DNA from: an uncultured Burkholderiales bacterium | GTDB taxonomy: Bacteria > Pseudomonadota > Gammaproteobacteria > Burkholderiales > Burkholderiaceae_C | Assembly (NCBI GenBank): GCA_903910745.1 | Contig: CAIWAO010000067.1 | Location: 1-64,000, forward strand | Direction: 5' to 3' | DNA: 64,000 nucleotides | Shown: positions 29,980 to 38,357 of the stretch, in pieces | Layout: every line of letters starts with the position of its first letter | How positions within the stretch are numbered: position 1 is the stretch's first letter | Made by a program: the position numbers and the translations under genes | The notes under the pieces: model-generated | Told to the model about the DNA's origin: nothing | Databases searched by the model: none | The model's input: only the letters and a program-made list of their open reading frames with translations

Positions 29980-31022
29980 TTTTTCCTGGTCAAAACTCTG
30001 AAGCTTTAAAAAAGGCGGCTCATTTAATTTGTTCTGGAGAACTCGTTGGATTACCAACAGAGACCGTATACGGCCTCTGTGCAGACGCTCTTAGCGATCA
30101 AGCAGTTTCAAAAATATATTCGCTCAAAGGTCGTCCAAGCAATCACCCGTTAATTGCTCATTTGTTTTCTAAAGAGGAAATTAAACATTTTGCAATCGAT
30201 GTTCCAGATTACGCAAATAATTTAATTGATCGACTTTGGCCTGGACCACTCACGCTGATCTTGAAAAAGATTGATGGAATTGCTATGGGTTGTACTGCAA
30301 ATGCTAAAAGCATTGCCCTTCGTTGTCCTGCTCACCCAGTTGCTCAGGCATTATTAGGGGAATGTAGGGATTTGGGGGTCTGGGGATTGGCAGCGCCTAG
30401 TGCAAATAGGTTTGGTCGTGTTAGTCCAACAACAGCGCAGCATGTACACGAGGAGTTTGGGGACTCTCTTTTCATTTTAGACGGCGGCCCCTGTGAAGTT
30501 GGTATAGAGTCTACGATCGTCGACTGCACGAGAGGCCAACCTATCGTTTTGCGTCCAGGAGTATTAACAATACAAGAGCTCTCCTTATGCGCCGGTCAAC
30601 AAGTTCTTAGTGAACAAGATTTCTCACGTCTTTTATCCCCCCTCGAGATAAAAGCCGCTCAAGCCCCTAGCGCCTCAGGTACTCTAGAATCGCACTATGC
30701 ACCTAAGGCATTGGTTAGACTGTTGAGTCGAGAAGATTTGCTACTTAGCTTTAGTTCTGCGGTGACAGTGTCAATCAAATTAGGGATTTGGAGCCAAGAA
30801 AAAGTCACAAGCAAAAGTGAAAGTGAAAGAATTTCACTTTTTTGGCGTCAAATGCCCGAGGACCCTCAGGTTTGTGCAAAAGCGTTATTTGCTCAACTTA
30901 GAGAGTTTGACACGATTGGTGTAGAAGAAATATGGGTTGAAAAACCTCAAAATACCCAAGAATGGGCTGGAATTAACGACCGTTTACAACGTGCGGCCTA
31001 TACAGGTACAGAACCCCGTTAA
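29976..31022 (+). CDS. L-threonylcarbamoyladenylate synthase (Sua5/TsaC family)
   Basis: GELVGLPTETVYGLCADA; KGRPSNHPLIAHL; SANRFGRVSPT; C-terminal Sua5-type extension. Confidence 0.95.
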   Translation: MIFPGQNSEALKKAAHLICSGELVGLPTETVYGLCADALSDQAVSKIYSLKGRPSNHPLIAHLFSKEEIKHFAIDVPDYANNLIDRLWPGPLTLILKKIDGIAMGCTANAKSIALRCPAHPVAQALLGECRDLGVWGLAAPSANRFGRVSPTTAQHVHEEFGDSLFILDGGPCEVGIESTIVDCTRGQPIVLRPGVLTIQELSLCAGQQVLSEQDFSRLLSPLEIKAAQAPSASGTLESHYAPKALVRLLSREDLLLSFSSAVTVSIKLGIWSQEKVTSKSESERISLFWRQMPEDPQVCAKALFAQLREFDTIGVEEIWVEKPQNTQEWAGINDRLQRAAYTGTEPR

Positions 31023-31049
31023 ACTACTAGGATTGTCTGGAGATTTGGG

Positions 31050-32591
31050 ATGCTTTTGAATTTGTTTATTAAAAAATTAATTAGATTTACTTTGTTGCTT
31101 CCCGTTGCCTTGTTCGCCTTGCTAAGCGGATGCGGCGTGGGTACTGTGTTAGATCCATTTGTACCTAATCGAATTATTGCTTTTGGGGATGCGTTCATGG
31201 ATGTTCGCACACCTCGTTTCACGGTCAACGATGAAATACCTGCAAACGTAGATCCTACTTCTAATTATCTAACTGCAGCCACCTACGCGCCAGCACAATT
31301 TCAAAACGGTACTGGCGGTCCTTTGTCGCCGACCAATTTTTACAATTACATTTTCAACTCTTATTTCTCAGTGCATGGTTTCATAACGTCATCCACGAAA
31401 ATTCCTAGTTATACGCCCCTTCTGGCTGGAATAAATGTGTTTGCACCTGCAGTATTTGATTCAACAACATCCGTCATTGATGCGCCCATTAACCCAGAAC
31501 TTACTGTGATAGAGCGTATGGCTGCTGATTACGGTTTTGGAGCGGTCGTCCCCATGAGCACAATCGCCTCCCATGCGGTGCCCTCAAACTCTGGAGTCTA
31601 CTCTTTCGCTCAAGCCAATGCCTTAGTACTATCTCCCAACCAAAGCGCAGGAAGTATAGATACGCCTCAAAGTTATACCGCCAATAACGGTACTGTGAGT
31701 TATCCAGCCGCCTCAACTCCTGCGCTCTCAATACAAGCTCAAATTGATTTATTTCTTGCAAACAACTCAATTTCTTCATCGGACATGATTGTGATTAATG
31801 CGGGTAGCGCTGATATTATTTACAACGCATTGTCCTCTGGTGGTGCATCGGGCGTGACCACAGCCGCTCAAAACTTTGTCACCCAAATCATGCGCTTACA
31901 CAATGCAGGGGCCAAGCACATTGTGGTATTTGGTCCGCCCAACATGGGAAGATCCCCATTTGCCTACAAGTACAACCTAACAAGCGTTTTAAGTAATTAC
32001 TCTAAAACTCTGTCAAGTGCTAACTGTATTGACTTTAACTGCGCAGTTGAATTTGGTTTGCAACAACAAATTGGTACGATTACTCAAAACCCAGTTCTGT
32101 TTGTTGATATTTCAAGTCAAACCAGTTTGATCACGGGGACAACCAATACAGGTAGTGCCAATACATATGCAAGTTTCGCAGATCCTTTGTATGGCGTTCC
32201 TATTGCGATTCCTGGAGACCCTGCATTTCCAGATGCGTCTGCTGCGGCCCCTGCAAATGCCACCGATGCAAATTATTATTGCAACTCGACGAATATTCCA
32301 ATGGCTACCAACACGACCTATCCAAATCCTTTTTATATAAACACACCGACTATTTCGGGCTCATATCCTAGTTTCTCAATTGGGGGCTCAGCGTGTTTTG
32401 CCAACCCAGTTTCACCAACCAGTTCTAATGCCGTACTCAATGGCTATGCAACTTTGGGGGCAAACTCTACCCCATATGTCTATAACTACTTAAGTTATGC
32501 ATACGCGGATCCCATTAATTACACACCTTCGGTTCACCGAATGCTTGCAGATTTTATTTTAAGCAAACTCAGTCTTGCAAGTTGGAGATAA
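31050..32591 (+). CDS. SGNH/GDSL-hydrolase-like lipoprotein
   Basis: Lipobox ALLSGCG; IIAFGDAFMDV (block I with Ala for Ser); MIVINAGSADIIY; TPSVHRMLADFIL (block V). Confidence 0.75.
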   Translation: MLLNLFIKKLIRFTLLLPVALFALLSGCGVGTVLDPFVPNRIIAFGDAFMDVRTPRFTVNDEIPANVDPTSNYLTAATYAPAQFQNGTGGPLSPTNFYNYIFNSYFSVHGFITSSTKIPSYTPLLAGINVFAPAVFDSTTSVIDAPINPELTVIERMAADYGFGAVVPMSTIASHAVPSNSGVYSFAQANALVLSPNQSAGSIDTPQSYTANNGTVSYPAASTPALSIQAQIDLFLANNSISSSDMIVINAGSADIIYNALSSGGASGVTTAAQNFVTQIMRLHNAGAKHIVVFGPPNMGRSPFAYKYNLTSVLSNYSKTLSSANCIDFNCAVEFGLQQQIGTITQNPVLFVDISSQTSLITGTTNTGSANTYASFADPLYGVPIAIPGDPAFPDASAAAPANATDANYYCNSTNIPMATNTTYPNPFYINTPTISGSYPSFSIGGSACFANPVSPTSSNAVLNGYATLGANSTPYVYNYLSYAYADPINYTPSVHRMLADFILSKLSLASWR

Positions 32592-32645
32592 GTTGGGGAT
32601 GAGCAAGAGTTAATTTAAAAAAAGATGCCTTCTTTGATGGCTTCC

Positions 32646-34031
32646 TTAATGGTTACCGACCCAATCTATAAGCACATCCAAAACTGGCTTTGCAGATTGA
32701 GCTTGAGGGTGGTTGATGATTGCGACAATTATTAGTTGTTGTTCTGTTTTGTTTTGTAAATAGCCTGCAATAGCCAAAACATCTTTGAGACTTCCTGTTT
32801 TAAGATGTCCATGCGTTTTGGCTTTGCTTTGTTTTAATGTGCCGTCTACCCCAACCAGAGGCAAAGATGAGGCCAGCTCGGGATAGGTGGGTTGTGCTAA
32901 ATCCCAAACTAATAGTTTTGCCAAATCATCTGCACTCATTCGCGTGTCTCGGCTTAGACCAGAGCCATTTATAAAGGTTGGCAGGGGCCCAAGTAGTTTT
33001 TCTGTCCACCATTTATTAAGAACTCCCAAAGAGGCCTCAGGAGATCCAGAGTTTTTAAACGTCATACCTAGTGTCAAAAAGAGTTGCTGAGCCATCACGT
33101 TGTTGCTAAATTTATTGATTTCCCGGATTACTTCCGCCAATTGAGGGGACTCTAAGCTGAAGATTGGTTTTTGATTTCTAGGGGTTTCGCCAAATCTTAC
33201 CCTGCCCGACAAACTCCCGCCGACCTGTCCCCACATCCCAGCAATTGCTTTATCTGCAAAGCTGGCAGGATCTACGTAAGCAATGGGCCAAAGGCGCTCA
33301 CCACAGCTTTGCGGGTATCCGCCCTTAAACGCAATAACGCTTGGGTCTTGAAAACTTGCTCGCAATCCAGCTCTGTAATCTAAACACTCTCCACTAATAA
33401 GGGGCGCGGTTTCTTGAGCATTTAACCCTTGAAGGGGGGGCTCCAAATGGATTCTTACCAATTTCGCTTGTAAGTCTGGAACAAAACTAATAAGTAAAGA
33501 TTTGAAATTAATCAACAAAGCATCTGGACTTGCGTTGTAGGGCCTTAAGGGTTCTCCGTCAAAATCTCCAGGGTCTTGTAGGATTGGTTCAAAGGATTTG
33601 TGGTCCATTACGATATCGCCCGAAATTGATTTAATACCTAAACCTTTTACTCTTCGCATCAAAAGCCATAACCTCTCTACACCAAAGTGAGGATCCCCTT
33701 GTCCCTTGATGTATAAATTGCCCTTCAAAATACCCTCTTCAATGGGACCATCAATATAAACTTGTGTGGTCCAGGTGAACGCAGGTCCTAAAAGATCCAT
33801 TGCTGCACTAGTTGTAACCAATTTCATAAGTGAGGCAGGGTTACGAGGTGTACTTGGGTTTACGCTCATCAATGTCTTTAAACCCTCCTTCTTAAGAACT
33901 AAAACACTCAAAGACTCCATGGGTATTTTTAAACGCCCCATCTCTGCTCGAACAGCTTCGGGTAAGGTGTCTACGGCCAATGTGACCTGAAAAGAAAGGA
34001 GGCCAAAACAAGCTACAAGTATTTGAATCAA
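32646..34031 (-). CDS. dacB: D-alanyl-D-alanine carboxypeptidase/endopeptidase (PBP4/DacB)
   Basis: NPASLMKLVTTSAAMDLLG (SxxK); NGSGLSRDTRMSADDL (SxN region); LKTGSL (KTG). Start re-assigned to TTG 34031 (signal peptide LIQILVACFGLLSFQVTLA). Confidence 0.9.
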   Translation of the reverse strand: MIQILVACFGLLSFQVTLAVDTLPEAVRAEMGRLKIPMESLSVLVLKKEGLKTLMSVNPSTPRNPASLMKLVTTSAAMDLLGPAFTWTTQVYIDGPIEEGILKGNLYIKGQGDPHFGVERLWLLMRRVKGLGIKSISGDIVMDHKSFEPILQDPGDFDGEPLRPYNASPDALLINFKSLLISFVPDLQAKLVRIHLEPPLQGLNAQETAPLISGECLDYRAGLRASFQDPSVIAFKGGYPQSCGERLWPIAYVDPASFADKAIAGMWGQVGGSLSGRVRFGETPRNQKPIFSLESPQLAEVIREINKFSNNVMAQQLFLTLGMTFKNSGSPEASLGVLNKWWTEKLLGPLPTFINGSGLSRDTRMSADDLAKLLVWDLAQPTYPELASSLPLVGVDGTLKQSKAKTHGHLKTGSLKDVLAIAGYLQNKTEQQLIIVAIINHPQAQSAKPVLDVLIDWVGNH

Positions 34032-34053
34032 ATTTAAATACGATAATGTCTGT

Positions 34054-35073
34054 ATGAATAACCCAAACAATGTACCTATTGAGCGTTTGCAGCCAGACTT
34101 AACCCTAACCCCGAACTTAGTACGCGGAGTTTTTTTTGCATTGGTGACAATTGTTATTTGGGTTGGATTTATTATCATTGCAAAGGCCTCCTCACACGGA
34201 TCGTTAACTGGACTCGACATTGCTGCACTTCGTATTTTAGGAGCTTCAATTATTTTGTTACCTTTAGGATTTTGGATCAACAAAAACAAAAATCCGATCC
34301 CCCATAAGGATAGTGTAAGTAAAGACTCATCTTTTGCTGGATTATCACCACTAAGCTTTAAACTCACAGCTACATTGGGACTAAGCGGAGGGTTGCTCTA
34401 TGCCGTATTAGCATATAGTGGATTTTTCTTCGCTCCAGCCTCGCACGCTGCTGTTTTACTCCCAGGTAGTCTGCCTCTTTGGACGAGTTTGATAGCATTT
34501 TTCATATTAAATGAACGTATTGCAAAATACCGCCTCTTTGGACTTGCACTTATTTTAGGAGGGGATTTAACCGTCGGTGGACCCAGCCTAGTGAACGCAG
34601 TCGGCGAACAAAGTATTTGGCGCGGTGATCTTCTTTTTATTTTAGCTAGCATCGCCTGGTCTTATTACGCAGTGATGGTCCGTTCACGCCAAGTCAAACC
34701 TGTGTACGCAACGACTGCTATAACTGTTTTTGTTTTCTTTACTTACCTGCCAAGTTATATTTTTCTTTGCATGACTGGAGTATTGAAAACCAACATTTGG
34801 GAAACTTCATTAGACACTTTATTATTTCAAATGTTTTTTCAGGGCGTTTTATCAGTCGTTGTTTCGGGAATCACTTTTAACCAAATGGTTCGATATTTTG
34901 GCCCTGTTCGCACCACGATGATGACTGCCGTGGTGCCCGCTTTAGCGGCATTGGGGGCAAGCATTTATTTAGATGAGCATTTAAGCAGTAATGTGATTAT
35001 GGGTTTGATATTGGTCACATTAGGCATTTTTTTTGGTATAGGATCAAGATCAGTCAAAGCTCGCACCACATAA
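34054..35073 (+). CDS. EamA/DMT-family transporter
   Basis: Ten-TM pattern; duplicated EamA-like repeat. Confidence 0.9.
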   Translation: MNNPNNVPIERLQPDLTLTPNLVRGVFFALVTIVIWVGFIIIAKASSHGSLTGLDIAALRILGASIILLPLGFWINKNKNPIPHKDSVSKDSSFAGLSPLSFKLTATLGLSGGLLYAVLAYSGFFFAPASHAAVLLPGSLPLWTSLIAFFILNERIAKYRLFGLALILGGDLTVGGPSLVNAVGEQSIWRGDLLFILASIAWSYYAVMVRSRQVKPVYATTAITVFVFFTYLPSYIFLCMTGVLKTNIWETSLDTLLFQMFFQGVLSVVVSGITFNQMVRYFGPVRTTMMTAVVPALAALGASIYLDEHLSSNVIMGLILVTLGIFFGIGSRSVKARTT

Positions 35074-35112
35074 AAATCAAGTTTTACAAACACCCTTGTC
35101 TATCGTATTTTC

Positions 35113-35871
35113 ATGAAAATTCTTGCTCTTGAAGCCAGTGCCAATAATGTATCTATAGCTATTCAACATGGTCTAAATAGAGTTCATGATGAAATGCCAT
35201 CCAATTCAAAGAGCTCATCTTGGTTGATACCTAGGATCATGCAACTTTTAAGGGATTCGAATCTTCACTTAGAGGAGTTAGATAGCATTGCATTTGGGCG
35301 AGGCCCAGGCGCCTTTACCGGACTTAGAACCGTTTGTTCGGTGGTGCAAGGGCTCACCTTGGGTTTGGGATTGGAATTACAGCCCTCGGTTTTGGGTTTA
35401 GACACTTTAATGGAGTTGGCGCAGGACGCCTTTAACAAAACACAATTTACTAGCAAAGGTGAGAGTAAAGCTCAGCGTTTTTTAAGTGTATTAGATGCAC
35501 GGATGGATCAATGGTATGTAGGAGCGTACGAGCGCAGTGACGAAAAGTGGTCAACAATACGACGGCCCGTGGTCTGTAGTCCATTTCAATTAGAGATCCC
35601 TGAGAGTTGGGAAGGTTTAGATTTTTTCGTAGCTGGAAATATTAATACTAGTCTTCTCGCTGAGGTATTTAAGATAAAAAATATTACCTCTCTAGCCTCT
35701 TTTTTAGTTTCATCCCCCCACGCTTGTCTTTGTCTTGATTTAGCGATGATGCATTCAAACATAATAGATTTACAGATCGAGCGTTTAGCGACCCCTTTAT
35801 ATATTAGAGACCGAGTGGCTTTAACGACAGTTGAGCGAGAAACCCTCAAATCAAGCACATCCAGTTCATAA
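35113..35871 (+). CDS. tsaB: tRNA threonylcarbamoyladenosine biosynthesis protein TsaB
   Basis: MKILALEASANNVSIAI; FGRGPGAFTGLRT. Confidence 0.95.
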   Translation: MKILALEASANNVSIAIQHGLNRVHDEMPSNSKSSSWLIPRIMQLLRDSNLHLEELDSIAFGRGPGAFTGLRTVCSVVQGLTLGLGLELQPSVLGLDTLMELAQDAFNKTQFTSKGESKAQRFLSVLDARMDQWYVGAYERSDEKWSTIRRPVVCSPFQLEIPESWEGLDFFVAGNINTSLLAEVFKIKNITSLASFLVSSPHACLCLDLAMMHSNIIDLQIERLATPLYIRDRVALTTVERETLKSSTSSS

Positions 35872-35887
35872 GTAGTAACTACTCTTC

Positions 35888-36400
35888 ATGGATTACAAAT
35901 TAGCCTCATTACATTTCGATACGAAAAGTCATCTTGAACTACGCAATTTAACGTTGCAAGATTTTGACTCTTTGATCATGGTTGAATCAGTTTCTTACTC
36001 ACACCCATGGACTCGTATTAATTTCTTAGACTCCCTTGAGGCTGGTTATTTAATGCAAGGGATTTTTAAAGTTGATCCCAGAAATAAGGTCACCTCCTTG
36101 ATAGGCTATTTTGTTGCGATGAAAGGGGTTGATGAATATCATCTGTTAAACATTACTGTTGCCCCCTTATTTCAGCGCAGAGGCTTTGCTAAGCATATGC
36201 TTGACGTGCTCAAGCAATCAAGCGTGGAGTTATCTCTTCATTGGATTTGGCTTGAAGTAAGAGCCAGTAACGCAGGGGCAATTGCCCTTTATACTGCTTA
36301 TGGTTTTAATAAAACGGGCGAACGTAAAAACTATTATCCTTATGGCAAACTGGGCTCAAGTCAGCGCGAAAATGCGGTGCTCATGAGTTTTAAAATTTAA
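35888..36400 (+). CDS. rimI: Ribosomal protein S18-alanine N-acetyltransferase
   Basis: GNAT fold: NITVAPLFQRRGFAKHMLDVL; EVRASNAGAIALYTAYGFNKTGERKNYY. Confidence 0.93.
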   Translation: MDYKLASLHFDTKSHLELRNLTLQDFDSLIMVESVSYSHPWTRINFLDSLEAGYLMQGIFKVDPRNKVTSLIGYFVAMKGVDEYHLLNITVAPLFQRRGFAKHMLDVLKQSSVELSLHWIWLEVRASNAGAIALYTAYGFNKTGERKNYYPYGKLGSSQRENAVLMSFKI

Positions 36401-36402
36401 AT

Positions 36403-37428
36403 ATGCAACTGGACTCTCGTCAAATCAAAATTCTTCAAGAGATGGGCCTACCCACCTCCTTGTATGCTATCCGCAGCAATGGCAATACGCACATTGCCCT
36501 TGATGTCGCTGAACCATCTAATGTGCCTTCTAAAATTAATTCTCCCGCGTCAAACCCTTTGTCACCTTCAAAGGTTCAGAATGTAGAGATGGGTCTTCGC
36601 ACTAGCTTAGGTATGGTTAAAACGCCTAATCAAGCTCCAATGACCAACCAATTGAGTAACCAACACATCTCTTTAGCACCTCGACAAGTATCAGCGCCTG
36701 CGCCCACAATCGCCCAAAATTACGATCCACTGCAGGTTGCCGACCTCAACTGGGGGGAGTTAAAAGCCAAAGCCGCTGGTTGTCTTTCCTGTGAAATCTC
36801 AAAAACTCGCAAATATGTGTCTTTTGGTTCGCAGATTGATATTCGTAGCAATAAAACACTGCCCCCCCAACCCGCTGATTGTGTCGAGCACTTAGATTGG
36901 TTGATTATAGATTTCATGCCATCTGATGTTGAGGATCAAACCAAGAATCCACTAGCAAGTGATTCTGGTCAATTACTCAGCAGTATGTTAAAGGCCCTCT
37001 TGCAAATCGATAAGCCGAAGACTGGTGGCGATACAGATGGGCCTAAGAATTTAAAATCTATGGTTTTAATTAATGCAGTGAAATGTCACGCCCCTGGGGG
37101 TCGAAGTGCACATCCTTTTGAGGTGCAACAATGCAGTTCATATTTGCAAAGACAGATTGAACTCTTAAAACCTAAAGCTTTGCTGATTTTAGGAATGCAT
37201 GCATACAAAGCTGTTTTCATCAATAAAAGCAATGATGAGAGTTCTAATTCAACTCAACAAATTCCATTTGCTCAACTGAGGGGTGAAATACATCATTACG
37301 ATCAAATACCTGCATTTGTAACTTATCACCCAAGTTATTTGCTTACCCACCCCGAAGATAAATCAAAAGCATGGCTAGACCTATGCAGGGCTAATCAAGA
37401 GATTTTCACTTTAAAATTGGATGCTTAG
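36403..37428 (+). CDS. Family-4-type uracil-DNA glycosylase-like protein, degenerate motif A
   Basis: CLSCEISKTRKYVSFG; VKCHAPGGRSAHPFEVQQCSSYLQRQIELLKPKALLILG; HPSYLL; after rimI. Confidence 0.85.
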   Translation: MQLDSRQIKILQEMGLPTSLYAIRSNGNTHIALDVAEPSNVPSKINSPASNPLSPSKVQNVEMGLRTSLGMVKTPNQAPMTNQLSNQHISLAPRQVSAPAPTIAQNYDPLQVADLNWGELKAKAAGCLSCEISKTRKYVSFGSQIDIRSNKTLPPQPADCVEHLDWLIIDFMPSDVEDQTKNPLASDSGQLLSSMLKALLQIDKPKTGGDTDGPKNLKSMVLINAVKCHAPGGRSAHPFEVQQCSSYLQRQIELLKPKALLILGMHAYKAVFINKSNDESSNSTQQIPFAQLRGEIHHYDQIPAFVTYHPSYLLTHPEDKSKAWLDLCRANQEIFTLKLDA

Positions 37429-37494
37429 TTCTATTTTATTTGCCTAAATTTTTTATTCACAAGCCTAACTCCAATTACTTTTAAATTAAGAAAT

Positions 37495-38331
37495 ATGCTA
37501 TTTACCGAGATGCTTGAGGATTCATTTATAAAAAATGATTCTATGTTATGCGTAGGGCTTGATCCAGATCCAAAGAGGTTTCCTGCAGTTTTTCAAAATA
37601 AAAAAGATTCAATTTTTGATTTCTGCGCAAGCATCGTAGATGCGACGTTTGACAATGTCATTGCCTACAAACCTCAGATCGCATACTTTAGTGCCAACCG
37701 TGCAGAGGATCAACTTGAGCGTTTAATTAATCACATAAAAAAAGTTGCGCCAACAGTTCCCGTTATCTTGGATGCAAAAAGAGGAGACATTGGGGCGACG
37801 TCTGAACAATATGCGTTAGAAGCCTTTGAAAGGTACGGTGCTGACGCTGTCACTCTTTCCCCGTTTATGGGCTTTGACTCCGTTGAGCCATATTTAAGAT
37901 ACCCCGGCAAAGGAGTGTTCTTATTATGTCGAACCTCTAATCCTGGTGGTGATGATTTTCAAAACCAACGGCTTAGCCAGCTCCCTGGTTCTCCATATTT
38001 GTATGAGCATATTGCCGAACTTGCTCAAAACAAATGGAATACCAATGGACAACTGGGCTTGGTGGTTGGGGCGACATATCCAAGAGAAATTGAAAATGTC
38101 AGACGAGTTGCGCCCGGACTTCCCCTATTAATTCCTGGCATTGGTGCACAGGGCGGAGACGCAATCGCAACGGTTCGGGCAGCGCGCACCCCTAGAAAGG
38201 GGGCGCACGCTGTGATTAATTCTTCACGTGCAATTTTGTATGCAAGCTCGGACAAAGACTTCGACATTGCCGCTCGAGACAAAGCGATAGAGACAAAAAA
38301 CCTACTCAACTCAGCTTTAAATGTGACTTAG
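37495..38331 (+). CDS. pyrF: Orotidine-5'-phosphate decarboxylase
   Basis: MLCVGLDPDPKRFP; VILDAKRGDIGATSEQYA; LIPGIGAQGGD. Confidence 0.97.
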   Translation: MLFTEMLEDSFIKNDSMLCVGLDPDPKRFPAVFQNKKDSIFDFCASIVDATFDNVIAYKPQIAYFSANRAEDQLERLINHIKKVAPTVPVILDAKRGDIGATSEQYALEAFERYGADAVTLSPFMGFDSVEPYLRYPGKGVFLLCRTSNPGGDDFQNQRLSQLPGSPYLYEHIAELAQNKWNTNGQLGLVVGATYPREIENVRRVAPGLPLLIPGIGAQGGDAIATVRAARTPRKGAHAVINSSRAILYASSDKDFDIAARDKAIETKNLLNSALNVT

Positions 38332-38357
38332 TTTACTCAGGAATTGAAGGGCGGGGG

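Noticed and set aside
34032-34367. N-terminal 112-aa extension of the dacB ORF (573-aa version)
   Set aside because: It overlaps the divergent EamA gene, precedes a good signal peptide and lacks PBP4 similarity; a TTG start at 34031 is more plausible.
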